Origin: Marsupella aquatica
Taxonomy: Eukaryota; Marchantiophyta
Direction of reading: 5' to 3'
Assembly (NCBI GenBank): GCA_973895155.1
Contig: OZ316897.1
Coordinates: 744,001 to 808,000, forward strand
DNA length: 64,000 nucleotides
Shown here piece by piece: positions 21,721-34,380 of this stretch (position 1 is its first letter; each line of letters begins with the position of its first letter). A model generated the notes under the pieces. That model made no database searches and was not told the DNA's origin. It saw only the letters and a program-made list of their open reading frames with translations. The translations under genes were made by a program, and so were the position numbers.

Positions 21721-22189
21721 AATGCATTTCTAATCAATTTGTCTTGCAACGCGTGAACTCCACAGGGAATGGCATAATATTACTTCAGCCGGCTCACATT
21801 TTGGTGGGGGATGCACTCTCGGATGTCTGGGTGTGACGCTGCCAGCACGGCGGTTAATGAGTGATCTGTTCTAATCCGTGCTTAGCACGCACGCTAAGGA
21901 CATAGACTTAGTCCGTAATAATTAGCATAACAACACTAAAATAGGTAGTAACCACGACTAGGACATCATTAGTCAATAAGAAGCATTTACGCTCGGGCTG
22001 GCGGCAGAGCGCCATTTGTACCCCGGGTTACAAGCGTGTAGGGATGCCCCTCGGGTCCGTATAACAAATCAAGGGGGCGGCTCGCTGACACACTCTGACC
22101 CGGACCTGCGGAGTGGCCGGTACACTGCAAGCATGAAAGGATCGGCCTATCAAAAGGAGGAAGGGACCGTTCGGCCGACGAGCCCTCAG
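21721..22189. other. Unassigned sequence upstream of a TATA box
   Basis: The AT-rich satellite ends near 21720-21770, after which the base composition rises. No gene was seen. The stretch is the likely promoter-proximal flank, or long terminal part, of the decayed unit that follows. Confidence 0.4.
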
Positions 22190-22190
22190 G

Positions 22191-22200
22191 GTATAAAAGG
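22191..22200 (+). promoter_or_regulatory. TATA box (GTATAAAAGG)
   Basis: A canonical TATAAAA lies about 90-110 bp upstream of the first ATG of the open frame at 22300 (ATG codons at 22300, 22309 and 22315), in a GC-rich context. This indicates a real RNA polymerase II start for the decayed unit downstream. Confidence 0.7.
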
Positions 22201-22299
22201 CGGGCCATTCTTTCCTGAAGCACCACCACTTCACCCTTCGCGCCAGCTTCAATCCCAATTTCCTTGTTTGCTCCTTAGTCATCCACCGCCGTTCCCTAT

Positions 22300-24905
22300 A
22301 TGTCTATCATGATTATGTCCAGTTCTGCCCTTCGGTTTTGGCTTCAATTTCTATCCATCGGAAATCATTTAGCGAAGTTGCTGGCCGAGATCAACCCGCG
22401 CTGGTACAAAACCAAATGGCAGTACGAACGACTCATCCGCCTAGCTGGGCACTCTCACTATAATGGAGATTTCAGCCTCCCGTTCCAGAGCAAGCTCTAT
22501 TGTGCTGACAAGATCTCCAAATACGTCTTCGATGGCCCAAAGTACGTCGGTTTCCAGGAAGCACTCCTTTGGCTTCCGGATAAGGTCTTCACACTCCCGG
22601 GCATGATCGACTTACAACGACACCACTTCAATCATATCCCCGCCAAAGTCCAGGCTTTTGTAGACTACCAGTTTGGTACCGCAGCTATAGGCGAGACATC
22701 TATCCTAACCTCACTCGGCTTCCCCTCAACTTGCTGAATCATATGGCGCCTCCTCCAGCTACAACCGTCGCCGACTCATTGGTGCCCGCACCAACACCAC
22801 CTCGGCCTTAGCCAAGCCAATCTCCACCACCGGTCGCACCACCCCTCCGGGTGCAATCCATGATAAACGCGGTGAACATCAGTTCCAAAGGCAAGGAAGC
22901 CCACCCTCCCCTGAACCGGCAACCTCAAGGTACAAATCAACATGCGCCGGGCAACCCGACACCACTCACACAAACCTGGGTGGATAACACGGTGACAGTG
23001 GCAGCCCCAGCACCAGTGCTTACGACAGTAGCGTTGCCGCCGCCCGATAGAGAGGATGGGGAGATGTCCCCCTCTTCAAGTCACCCCGAGAACCAGTCTC
23101 GGGGTAGGAAGAGAAAGGAACCCGCAGCCGTATCCGGGCTACCTTTGGCCACGGTTGCGGTGGCCAAGCTGACCATGCATCGCATGGGGGAGAATGTCCA
23201 CAAGAACATCCTCCACCCCAAGCATGCATGCTACCTGAAGACCCAAGGGTTTGAGCACCTTGACTCTCTCCCTTGGAATGGAAGTAGGTACTACGGGCAG
23301 GACATGACGGAGTTCATCCAGAACTTTGACAAAGCCGGCCAACAAACCCATGCGCACGGGAGAGCGATGTCCCTCAATGAGGCACGTCTTAAGATGATCT
23401 TTGGCCTAACCGAAGGAATAAATTGGGTGGAATCACGAGCTCCCGGGGGCAAAGGAGCCAAGTATCAGTCCTCTAGCTTCCCGGCCGAGGGAGCAGTGGA
23501 CAACGGATTCTTGATGAGGACATGCCTCATCCCGGAGGTAGCAGAACGGCTGGAGTTCCAGCGGTACACCCTCCACATGATGGAACCAAGGGGTGAAATA
23601 TCCGCCGCCCAAGTCATCTAGGTCGAGAACTACCGGCCTAGGAAGTGGGCATCCTTCTTCGTCAAGAAGTTCCACCAGGAGATGGAGCGGAGAAGGAAGA
23701 CTTTGTACCTCGGTGGGAAGGCGTACCTCGCTAGCCACATTGAAATCATCATCGAGTGGTATGCCCGTTTTGACCGCCAAAGCCTCCCTTGTATCAACGA
23801 GCCCGAGCTGACCACATCACGGTGGGTATTCCCGGCCCAGGAGAGGCGACCTCAGCCCGAGGCCCAAAGTCTGGTGGCCGTGAGACCTACTACCCCGGCC
23901 CCGCAACCAGCCGCTGCCGCCCCTTTGAATGTACCGGACAATGGAGTTATCGCGACCCTGGACTCGATCAACCAGGCAGGTCAGCGCGATTGAAGCCGGG
24001 CTGGTAGAGGCCGGACCCGAGCCCGAGACTACAGTTGCAGAGGACGTCCCGCTAACCTCCACGGTTGTTCAGGAGAACCGACCACCCCGTGCAAACCCAA
24101 CCCCCTCTACCGTCATACTTCAAGGGCTGGATGTCACCACTCCAACTCCCGCGCGAGCTGAGGTCTGTCCTTGCCCAAACCCGGATGGGCATAGTCTGGA
24201 ATACCCGGAACTTTTTGCACCGGGCACGTTTTTGAATGGGTTGCTGGGAGACTTCTCTCAACAAATTGCACGGGATACCGGGGAGTACATGGCACGGAAG
24301 GTGGCCTACTTCTTCAACCAGGAATTGGTTGCTGCTGTGCAAGCAGGGCATGCGCAACCTGAGGCTACGCAGAGAATAGAGTGGTATCGGGTTGAGTCTA
24401 CCCACCTGAAAGATGAAGTTGCAACCCGGGAGACCAAACTCCAACTGCTGCGGCCTCAGGTAGCGGCCACTAAAGATCAGGTGGCCAAAGCTAGGGCCTG
24501 AGCAGCCTTGGCAGAGCAGGCCAGAGCTGGGAAGGACGCCGAGATTGCACGGCTCCAAACCCAGATTGATGGTTTGAAGGGACAAGCCGTCATCTGGCAA
24601 AAGGATGTGGAGGAGGCTGACGCTCGGGCCCAATGGGACACAACCAAGATAGACGCCCTGAAGGCGGAAGTGGCACGGCTTCAAGGAGAAGCCACAAAGC
24701 AGGCCCAGTTGATGGACAAGCTGACAAGCAACTGGAAGAGGCATGCCAGGAAGCCGCGGAGGAGACCGACCCGGTGAAGCGAGAGAATGAATCTCTGCTG
24801 GACCAGGTCCAGCTCCTCAAGCAGGACGCCGACCGGCTCAGAAGGCAGCGGGATGGCCGCTCCAAGTCCAACTCTGGCGGATCTAGCAAGCGCGCCAGAC
24901 ATTAG
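22300..24905 (+). pseudogene. Decayed unrecognised coding unit, possibly a mobile-element gag-like gene
   Basis: GC-rich, codon-like sequence runs in successive frames: 22300-22737, 22851-23621, 23629-23993, 23929-24501 and 24508-24905, with stops between them (for example TAG after SAAQVI at 23621 and TGA after AKARA at 24501). The first part has a basic/aromatic domain (EINPRWYKTKWQYERLI). The middle has MHRMGENVHKNILHPKHACYL and WNGSRYYGQDMTEF. The last 250 codons are Ala/Gln/Glu-rich and heptad-like, so a long coiled coil is likely. No catalytic motif was seen. I do not recognise the family. The layout (small globular domain, Pro-rich linker, coiled coil, no enzyme) would suit a gag-like or structural protein. 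Confidence 0.45.
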
Positions 24906-25789
24906 CGGCGGGATAGGTTTAGGATAGAGTTAGGAATAGGATAGTCAGGCGATAAGGACAAGCGCCAAAACTAGTTAGCAACGCTGTCCTATCCAACCAA
25001 CCTTTGTAGTTTGAATCTTAGAATAAGACACGTCGTTTTACGGCCTGACAGTTAGCAGAGTTTAGAATCTGGGATAGCTTAGATTCGAGCACGTGGTCGG
25101 TCTGGACCCCGGCTCTTAGTATTTAGTGTACCCCCCGGTAGAGGCAGGGGGGATTTTAGTTTCAGAACCAGGTATCCGCAAGATGTGCGGGGAGTCCCGA
25201 CCTTTGTGAGTAAAAGAATACCAAGGAGGGAGGGTACGACTAAGCTCGCTGGGCGAGTGCGGAGCCGGGCTCCGTTGTAGTGTATGCCGCTATGCCGTTG
25301 GGCCTATTTACTCAAGAGATGTCGAGTCAACCGTGTATATGTATATGACGGATTCTGAAGTAAAGTCTTTTCCCACCATTTCCTTCGTGTAAACCGAGAT
25401 TGTATGTGCGTGAGTTTAGTTGCATGTATGAATCTCGTATATGGGTAGAGAATGCCTGGCCGAACGCATCATCCGAGCTGTGCATGGGGTGTAGGCTGCG
25501 GATAGTGGTTGCGAGCCCGGGTTGGATACTTGTATCATTGGATCTGGATCGGAGGCGGACAGTACGAAGGCTTAGAAGCCCTTAAGCCGAGGTCGATCCA
25601 GCTATCGACTTAACGTACGTTCCGGCGGTGGAACACAAACTATACCCATGACATTTCTATAAGTAGGAATAGGCGCACTTAGCGCTAGATTACGGGAATA
25701 ATGTTCAGTTTGCACATCCCTCCTTGCCCGAACCCTCAAAACTAATGAAGATTATGCCCGTCTAAGCTGAAATCCGTGCAAGGACGAAG
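24906..25789. other. Non-coding tail of the decayed unit
   Basis: GC-moderate sequence without a gene. It contains a 'gtaccccccggtagaggcagg' G/C-rich stretch at about 25128-25150, which could be a polypurine-type tract. I looked for a match to the region before 22300 that would show LTRs and found none that was convincing. Confidence 0.35.
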
Positions 25790-26433
25790 CTTATGGCGTG
25801 ACACTGGGACACACAGGTAAACTTTGGCACACATTGAGAGCTACTGTCTACTGGAATCTGTGGAAGGATAGGAGCTCACATTTCATTGAGCACACCAGAT
25901 TATCTAATGCTCCAGCAGTCATTAAAAAATCCTGGCACAGACTGGCAATTTACATAAGTAAGGATTGGGCTAGACATAAGTTCAAAATTAAAATGGGCAA
26001 ATACATGTATGGGGCTACTCTCAATGACATGACCTTCAACTATGGATCTTGGGCAATATGGGAAATCCATGAGGACACCTTACAGATCCCACCAGTTCCC
26101 CCTAGACCCCCATGAAGGTTTTTGCTTTGTAGGGGTAGAAGTTGTATTATAGGCTATACTGTCTGATAGTTTTGTCTATCACGGAGTGGGTGCCCCGCTC
26201 ACACCTGTCCACTGGCCGGTCTTTTGGGGTTTGAGTCGCCCCTTATACGGTGGTTGAATTTCTGGTTTGGCTTCCTTTCTTGGGGCTTGTTTGTCTCCTG
26301 GTCCTGGCTCCCCCGGTCCTCTAGGCTTTTGAACCTCTGGTCCCCTGCCTACCCCCTCTTGTGGGCCACCCTTGTTCTATGTTGACTTTTTTAATGAAAT
26401 TCAATTGGTTTTTTGGAAGGAAAAAAAAAAGCA
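25790..26433 (+). mobile_element. 5'-truncated LINE (3' end with poly-A)
   Basis: The open frame 25798-26115 reads like the C-terminus of a plant L1-type ORF2: LWHTLRATVYWNLWKDRSSH, with the typical W-x-x-W-x-x-R pattern after the reverse transcriptase domain. It is followed by about 300 bp of GT-rich 3' UTR and an A-run at 26422-26431. The 5' border is near 25790; I could not see a target duplication. Confidence 0.65.
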
Positions 26434-26467
26434 CAATGGATAGGTACGGAGTCGCAGGGTCAAAAAC

Positions 26468-26474
26468 TATAAGA
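26468..26474 (+). promoter_or_regulatory. Candidate TATA box (CTATAAG)
   Basis: It lies about 180 bp upstream of the ATG at 26650 and directly after the LINE poly-A, so the LINE inserted just outside the core promoter of the next gene. Confidence 0.45.
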
Positions 26475-26649
26475 AGGGCGCGAAGTGCAATGTCCAGCAC
26501 ACCCATCCTCTTCAGTCCACATCGCTACTAGTTAGCTACTCGATCGCAACTCTTTCCTTCCGTTACCAGTAATTTTTGTGATCAGCAATCGATCCATAAG
26601 GTTATACTTCACTCTCTGCAGCTTGTCCTCATTCCGCCAGTCACTAGAT

Positions 26650-27717
26650 ATGGGAGACGTACGCGAAATATTAGTCTTTCAGGATCAAAAGGAACTTAAA
26701 TTTATCAACGATAACCACTGGTCCTTCCACATCGCCAAATCCGTCGACAAGTCTGATGGAAGTGCAGCAGCCTGCAACACAATCTGGCAATCGAAGGGAA
26801 CCGCCCCCAATATTTCCATCCAATGGAACGCAGTTTACGCCTTGAACTGGACCACTGACGTTCCACAAATGGGAAAGTCAGTCTCTCTTGGAGGCAACTG
26901 GCAGCGATGTGACAAAGGCCAAGCTTTCGATCTCGATGCTACCGGTTGCTGGGTCACCTCCGCAACAGTCGGCGTGCCGGACTTCATGTGTATCAACAAG
27001 GTCGACTACGAGTACCCAGACGTCGAGGGCATCCATTTCATTGTGGGCGTCGAGAACAGCGCCGGGCATTACGACAAAATTTTTGTTGACGAAACTGCTC
27101 TTCTCCGAGGTTGCACAGCTCGATACCAACCGGTAGAGGGAGTGTATTGGTGGTACGAGGTGGGCCTGAAGACCGGACAGATGCACTATGTCGATAAATC
27201 ATCATCCGAATTCAAGGATCTCACAAAGCCCAGCCCTAGCATGCACAAATACTTCTACGCAACGTCTTATAAGATCCCCGAAGGACGTTGGAAGACCCAA
27301 GAAACTCGACCGGAGGGGCAGGTGACAGCTGCTCTTGCGTCCGAGCTTGTTCCCACACTCAGTCCCAATGCAAGCATCGGCAAGGCTCCGATCACGGTGG
27401 ATGGGGGGCCCGCTGTGAGAAAGATCCTTTTCGGCGTCCCCGTTGGAAATCCAAGGAGCCAAGCTATCATCAAGGGCAGAATGGAAAAGTCATTCTCCAT
27501 CAAATACAAAGATGTCCAGGTGAGATGGGCGTCCTTCTCTGAACTTTGGATGACTCTTACTGGATGGAAGGATTCCCCACCAACAAATTCTGTCCAGGCA
27601 ATTGGGCCGCCGAAAGACGACATTGATGCAGAGATAAAGAACGTGCTGGAAAAGTCAGCAGACGTCCTTCCGAGCCACGAGAAATGGGTGATAGAGGACG
27701 TCCAGGGTCCGTACTGA
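26650..27717 (+). CDS. Intact intronless gene, product unknown
   Basis: It encodes 355 residues from MGDVREILVF; the longer in-frame start at 26578 adds a stretch without conservation signs and is less likely. Codon use is GC-richer than in the surrounding transposons, and the frame has no lesions. The protein has no signal peptide from the chosen start and no membrane segment. It is rich in Trp/Tyr and beta-prone stretches (WSFHIAKSV, IQWNAVYALNW, GVYWWYEVGL), suggesting a beta-sandwich or lectin-like fold at residues 1-190. An Ala/Ser/Pro-rich linker and a second segment follow, with KILFGVPVGNP and an acidic C-terminus. I do not recognise the family and assign no function. It is the best candidate for an ordinary host gene in the window. 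Confidence 0.7.
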   Translation: MGDVREILVFQDQKELKFINDNHWSFHIAKSVDKSDGSAAACNTIWQSKGTAPNISIQWNAVYALNWTTDVPQMGKSVSLGGNWQRCDKGQAFDLDATGCWVTSATVGVPDFMCINKVDYEYPDVEGIHFIVGVENSAGHYDKIFVDETALLRGCTARYQPVEGVYWWYEVGLKTGQMHYVDKSSSEFKDLTKPSPSMHKYFYATSYKIPEGRWKTQETRPEGQVTAALASELVPTLSPNASIGKAPITVDGGPAVRKILFGVPVGNPRSQAIIKGRMEKSFSIKYKDVQVRWASFSELWMTLTGWKDSPPTNSVQAIGPPKDDIDAEIKNVLEKSADVLPSHEKWVIEDVQGPY

Positions 27718-28985
27718 ACGTTAATGATTCAACGGTGGGAGGCTAGCAGGGAGGGATACGCACAGACGTCCGTATGAATCACCTGCCTTGACAGTCTAAG
27801 TCAGCAGCTTGGCGAAGTGCTGCGACAACAACAATGTAATCGATGAACACTCTTTCGGGCACTCTTTTGGCGTATGATCATGTGCACGGGCATGTGCATT
27901 GGCATCGATCGATCGCTTCTCGAGTATGCAATTACTTCCAGTTTACATTGGCTGTAGCTCTCCTTGCGAATGATCCTCGGGGTCTATCAATTTGTTACCT
28001 CATTCCGTGCAGTTGTCTATGTCGGTCTGCCCGACCGATCTCCATGATCTATTTGCCCCAATATCCAGACCTTCAGTTTAAGCCTTGTTATGAAACTTCT
28101 TGTGTGTAGTAATTATGAAAAGTAGGAGATCGAAGATGCAAGTCGTGAGCTCAGCCTCGACCTTTGTCTTTGCTCCACGTATTGCCATCTCGGCAGTAGA
28201 GTGTTGTGATTTTCTTGCCTTGGGGTTCGTTTCCCGCTGGCTGCTGTTTCGGTTTCGGTGGCCCACCAAAGGATGGCATTGCGCGAGGATCGTTGGGTCT
28301 GAGCGGGTGGGCCCGATTCTGCTGTTCATCCAGGTTGTAGTTTTGGAGTTCTTGGATGGACTCAGCTCCACCGGAATTTGGACTACCGTATGCGCTGTGC
28401 GCTGTGGACCCCCACGTATTTTAAGTGTGCTTCAATTCCTCCACCATGATCTATTGGTTGTAGCGTTTTGCTCCTGTTTAATAAATGTTTCTTTGTTTGT
28501 GCGCACGGATGTTTCTTTGTTGTTAAACTTCAGTGCTGTAAGATTAGATGAAATGTTTTGACGACGTACGATAGGAGATGGCGATGCTGGATTAGTCCCT
28601 TCTCAAGAAATAATTGCAAGCCGTACGTACTCTAGCTGAGTGGCGCGGGCACTCGCTTACCCAGAGAGAATCAATAATGAAGTACTGAGCAAGTTTGTCC
28701 CTCTGGACACCATGATTGTACTGTTTTAGGCTGCTCCTCCATTTGCTCTGGTTTTCAGTAAATGGGTCTTCGTTGAATGTGGCGCACAAATGTATGTTTA
28801 ATGTTAGATTTTATTGTTTAATGTTCTGTAGATTGACTGAAATCTTGTGACCACATACTGTCGAAGGAGATGCGATACTCGATGATGCTCTCTTCTCAAG
28901 AATTGTAAGCCTCACTGTAGCTGAAACATAATGCGGACTTCAACGTTCAGAGCACTTGGAATGATTACACAGAACCACTGATTGA
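27718..28985. other. 3' flank of the unknown gene with a diverged duplication
   Basis: No gene is supported. Two stretches, about 28505-28645 and 28800-28930, are diverged direct copies: both have a T-rich lead, 'tgaaat..tttg/ttgtgac', 'aggagatg.cgat', 'cttctcaagaa', 'gtaagcc' and 'gtagctga'. They may be duplicated 3' UTR sequence. Confidence 0.4.
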
Positions 28986-29399
28986 TCATCGAATTATGCC
29001 AACAGTTCCCGTGTAGTATCCTAATTTAACTTCCATTTGAACTTGGGCACTAGGAAAACGCTCTATGTATGTGGGGATCGAGCATTCATACATCTTTAGG
29101 AGCATCACCACCAAGATCCTGTTAACAGGAAAACAGGAAGTGGTCATCCCTGTTAACAGGAAAATAGGAACTGATACCAGTAAACATATGAAGTTTTCTG
29201 CCCATTTTTGATGAAAAGGTAAGACTTGATGGGGTTCCTTGCAACAACAAAATTCAAATGATATCTCTGTAACTGAATTACTTCTCCACCAAATATGTGT
29301 AAACCATAGAGTGGGTCCCACCATACACAGGCTACTGAGACGAGGCACACTCGAAAAGATACCAATCTTAAAAATATCATCGGAATCGGAACGGTACTA

Positions 29400-31660
29400 T
29401 GTAATAGCGCTAGGCGCTAACAAAAAAAAATGGGAAGAATTTTGAACCCTTTAATATCCACATCTTGCAAAATGACGTACTAGTGTAAGAGTTTGAGATC
29501 AGACCAAATTGATTTCTTGGTGTTCACTTCAATTAAGTACACTTCAACAAAGTGTGAACTGGAAGGGGTATGGAGAACTGAAACAGTTTTAATGGTGGCT
29601 TAGATTTATATTCCATGAGAAACTCAAATATAGGAAGGTTCAGAAACAAAAAGCATTCACAGCATGAAATGAAAGAGATTCACTTAGAACGGGACAAACT
29701 GAAGCTAGCGCCCGGCGCTAGCCATATTTAATAACCAAATGTGTCATTAAAATGAAAAGATGATTTGGTATCATTGAAAAGAAATGAAAAAAATTGCACA
29801 TGCGACAAATGAGGTTGGAGCCGTTGAACGTTACTAAATCTCTGTCTATAAGTCCAGAGAATTCTGCCTAGCTAGAATGAGCCTCACCTCACCTATAGTC
29901 AGAATTGGCTGACTAGCCAGAGTTGAATCCACGACATCTAGTTTGAGGACGTTGGTATACACCCAATAGAGATGCTTGCAAGGCATGAAGGGCCGTCCAT
30001 GAGAATGGTGACGATAGAAGTCCTCACAAGAACAACAGGGGAAAATGCAAATCTATACCCAGTAAATGTTTGCCGTACGAAGTTTCTCTTGGGTTTGGAT
30101 CTGAAATTGTTTGCCCCAAGAGTTCCTGACGGAACACCAAACTGTTGAATTAGGGTCATAGGCTCCATTGCGGATTCAATTCTTTTGTTGTGCCCTTGTG
30201 AAAGATTTGAATGTGGGATTGTATTTTTACCATTCCTGCTCCGAAGGTGGATATTTGGCTCGAGGAGATTGATTTTCTCTAGGAAAACATTCACATTGAT
30301 TCGCAATTCAAATGGAGATGGAGCAGCCTGAGGTCCGGCCTCACAATTGATGGCAATCCCTTGCTGAGTCAGGAATTGAACCTCAGCTTCAGAAAGACTA
30401 GTCCCTTTCAAAACGGGCAGGGTATGAGGAAATGGGGGAAGGTTCACCACATTACGACGAGGCCGGCCGACTCTTATAGCATGCATTGTTGAGACAAAAC
30501 CAAATCATCTCAGGATGTGGTTCTCCCCTGAACACGCGATATCCTTTGACAACAATGCCAACTACACCATCCGTTGACGGGTAACCAACCTTTTTCAGAC
30601 AATTGCAACAGTCATCTCGATCCGATTTTCCACCAAGAGATCCATTACATTGAGGCTCTGCACCATGTTTCGTCGCTCTTTGTAGGTGCCAAGCCCCTGG
30701 TCAAACATCTGTCTCCAACACAGATGACTCATAAACAACCTTTTGGAGGTTGGGAGGTGCACTTTGCAGGGCTACAGTAGACCTTGTCGTCCTCCTCCAG
30801 GGCAGAGTACTCCAATGACTGCCTTCTTCAATTTCATCATCAGATAGATCCACAACGCCAATATCATAGTGAACAGGACACTGTGCAATCGGGGAGAATT
30901 TGGTCTTGTTTAAATTTTTCCTCTTCATGCCTCGAGTATTTGGTGATGTTACAAGAATAGTGTCATGCCGATGGGAGTCTTGTGCCAAGATGTTCCCAGA
31001 GGCTTGACCTTTCCTCTTGACAGACTTTGTGGTAACATCCCCATTGAGTGGGCCACTCCTTTCCAGGTTGAATTCAGCCGCACCGGAAAGTAGCATATTG
31101 GAAGCATCCTGGAGAAGTTTTGAAGAACCTGCCTGGTCTGCCGAATGGAATGCAATTCCCAAATTATAGGTCCGGTTCCTCGATTAAGACCTCTCATATA
31201 CGCCGTATATGCCGCAACTTGTGAGAGAGCCCTGTTTTGATCCATCTCACATGCTTCAAATAGACCAGCCTTTTTCTTTGTTTGCCAAGCCTTCAATATG
31301 GAATGTGCCGCCTTTGAAGTAGTACAGTTCGGAATCATAGCGCTTTCCTCTACGCTTTTGTTCTGCATCAAACATAGAAGCATAGTTTAGAAAATATGAC
31401 TTAGTCACCGCATTCAATAAAGAAATATTTGAACTACATCATTTTTGTAAAGATTAAATATTCACTATCCAAACAAGCGACATCATACAAACTGAATGAT
31501 AGCGCCAGACGCTATCATCATTCACACTATAATGTATACAAATATGAGAAACAAGTGGTCAATGAAAACTAGCACTAGGCGCTAATATCATAACCCGGTA
31601 AATTTTGGAGTCAACCTTGGATACAACAGTAATTGAAAATAATGATAGCGCCGAGCGCTA
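29400..31660. repeat. Dispersed TAGCGC/GCGCTA palindromes of element D
   Basis: Short palindromes occur at about 29407 (tagcgctaggcgcta), 29706 (tagcgcccggcgcta), 31498 (GATAGCGCCAGACGCTATC), 31571 (cactaggcgcta) and 31643 (tagcgccgagcgcta). All lie in the non-coding parts or inferred introns of the decayed transposase gene. The core differs between copies, but both arms are kept. Confidence 0.8.
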
Positions 31661-33138
31661 GTAATTACTTTGTGAAACTCACCAAACAAATGAAATTTCC
31701 CCATTGATGCCATTGGATCACCCACCACGCAAGCCAACCTTGGAGCATCCGAAGCTTTCCTGGAACACAATTCCCAGATCTCCACCACACATCGATATCC
31801 CTTGAAATTTTGTAAGCTCCAAGAAATGTCGACGCGTTCCTTAAAGAGTCCCACATCTTCGGGTGCTTGTCTCATTTTTCTTCCAATACACCTTCAATTG
31901 AATGATGGTGAAAAGATTGATAGAAGTTAAACGCATCCGATCGCTCCTTTTTTGGGTTAGGATGTCCTCCAAAAAACACGTTCCAAACAACACTCCATCC
32001 AGCTTGGGCATTGTCAGCCATGAATCCATGGATCACTACATTGTCCAACCCATTTTCATGGCAAACCTCGATCATCAATTTCTAGGCTTTTTCTAAAGAC
32101 TCAGAATCTTCAGCTTTCAAATCACATGTGAAAATTGTGCAAAGAGCACGGTAATTGTGATCATAAACATGTGCGCTAAAAGTTATCCAATCTTTGGTCA
32201 TTCTCCTCATCACATCAAAACTAACCCAAGCCCCTTCCAGTCAACCTCCAGGCTGCATTTGGCGCAACAAATCAACCCCAGATCCGTGCCCTTTCACCGT
32301 CATTTTGAAAATATGTGGCCTATCCTCCTTACAACCTTGACCTGGGAGCATGTAACTTTGTAGAAAGGGAAAGCTTATGCATTTTTTCATTTCAACAAGA
32401 AACTCCAACTCAACTTTACCTTTTTGGTCTTGCCGAACACTTCAAAAAAGAGATGCAAACTTTTGAGGGGTCAAAACTACCATTAATGACTCCCAAATTT
32501 CTCTTTCCTCTGATTCTCCTATGTCATTGTTTGACATATAAAGAGCCTTCCTTAAAGATCCAGTTATGGCATTCTTCAAACCCAACGATGTTGCACATGG
32601 CGTAGCTTCATGTTGTTTCTTGATGAAGTCATGTGCAATCTTTTCCGCACCATGAGCAAAAACTTTTCGACTGGAATGCACATAAGTTCCGACATGCACA
32701 ACAAGACGCAACATATGTTTACATGTATCCGTGTCTATAAGTAATTGCGGGTACATATAAAAAAGCATTGCAGGACATGCTTCAGTGTACAAAAGGGTAA
32801 TTGTACATTGGCAGTAGTGGCAAACTACGCCACCCTCCTCAATAATCTTTCCTACGTACGGTATGTGGCCCCACAAGTTTAGGCGTCCCATCCCATGATT
32901 TTGAATTTCTTCTTTTCTTCCGCAAAAGATAATCACACTTCTGATTTTGACATTCTAGTGCTCCTGTACACGTCACTTTACCAAATTCCCAAAACTTTTT
33001 AGGTTGGACATTCATAGAAGTTGGAAATATCTGTGTCCAGAAGTAGCAGTCTTTAGGCCGATCCATGTCACGTAGCCTGGCTTGAACCTTTTGATAGCAG
33101 ACCTTCTGCGGGAGGCAATTCAAACACAACATTTCCAT
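29938..33138 (-). pseudogene. MULE-type transposase remnant (element D)
   Basis: Pieces in several frames align in order with the element C gene at 47759-51589. These are MEMLCLNC...CYFWTQIF (33138), GGVVCHYC...LYTEACPAMLFYMYP (about 32850), VDLLRQMQPGG and SAHVYDHNYRALCTIF (about 32250-32140), and VIHGFMADNAQAGW (31990), the block with the second catalytic Asp. GLFEACEMDQNRALSQVAAY (31270) and KGTSLSEAEVQFL (30400) follow, and finally RPFMPCKHLYWVY (29975), a SWIM-like zinc-finger end. Lesions include a frameshift near 32880, TAG in place of the Trp codon before KLMIEVCHENG (about 32077), and a frameshift before the zinc finger. The gene is dead. Confidence 0.8.
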
Positions 33139-34380
33139 TGTACTTACTTGGTAGGCAATTCACCTGCTCATGCCTGAAATTAGTTGTTCAGATGACCCGC
33201 GACAGTTTATTGGGGATAATCCCTATCCCGAGACACCATGCACATGTGAACACCATACAAAGTAGTCGACACAACGAGTACGTGGTTCACCTCCTGACCG
33301 AGGCTATGTCCACGGGAAAGCAAGAGACCTTTACTTCTCTCTTGCTCAACTCCAACAATGAACTGAAGATCCACCAGGGACTGGCACCAGCCCTGGCTAT
33401 ATACACAACAACACTACCGGGTGGAAAGCATGATTGAGGGGTACCAAAATGTGCAAAAAGGACTGGGATTCTGGGATGGCAGTCATTGCAATCCTTGGCA
33501 CATGAATGGTTGAGATGACAAGGATCTTGAGCCGCCAAGGACGTTTTGAACTCACTTTGTGACAAAACGTACTTAAGACTTAATAACGACATTGGTGGGG
33601 CCAGGACATTATGAGGACTCCAAACGCGCGGAGTTCTCTGCCAATTTGAATCCCTTGAGAAGAGAAAGGCGGCCAACGCGAGAGTTGTACTGTCCACAAA
33701 ACTTCCCGCTCACAGAAAGCTTGGGCCGCCCATTTCTCACTTGCACTTGTTTCACTTGGGCGGAGCTCTATCCGCCCATTTCTCACTTGCACAATTTGTT
33801 TCACTCGGGCGGAGCCCTATCTGCCCATTTCTCATTGAAGTTTCACCTGGGCGAAGCTCTATCCGCCCATTTCTCACTCAAGTTTCACCTGGGCGAAGCT
33901 CTATCCACAGAGCGTATGTGGTAATGGGGGTTTGCACATTGCGGATTTTCTAATTGATAGAGGATTGCTACTTGACGGGTTGCTGATTGCTGCGCATTGG
34001 GGGATTGGTCATTGCTGTGCATTGGGGATCGTGGATTGCTGCGCATTGGGGGATCGTTGATTGCTGGGCATTGGTGGATTGCGAGCTACTTAATTGCGGT
34101 GGAGGATTACTACTCGTTACTAGCTGGTTGCTGCTCGGTGGAAACTACTCGGTGAGTTGCAAAGCAGACATCAGAGGGGACTTAATTTTGTTATCGTGGC
34201 TAGAAGGTATAGCTCAAACTTCAAATTTATGTATATTCCTATATAGGCTATCGCTCCATGTAGTTTAGTCCATCCTGTGAGGCGTACCTTTACATATTGT
34301 GGGCAGAGGTCTTATTGAGTGTTTAGTCACAGTTTTTTTGTTTATTCAGGAAGAGTTCGATGGATACCACTTGAACTCCA
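33139..34380. repeat. Divergent intergenic region with GGGCGGA/TCCGCCC repeats
   Basis: Between 33735 and 33905 a unit of about 45 bp, 'tttcac.tgggcgaagctct', repeats four times. It contains the inverted pair GGGCGGA...TCCGCCC around 'gctcta'. A second simple repeat, 'ttgctgcgcattggggga', occupies 33960-34085. No gene is supported. Confidence 0.7.

Noticed and set aside
22000-25790. LTR retrotransposon with two LTRs around the GC-rich unit
   Set aside because: I compared 21720-22300 with 24906-25790 and found no matching block; no reverse transcriptase or integrase motif is present.
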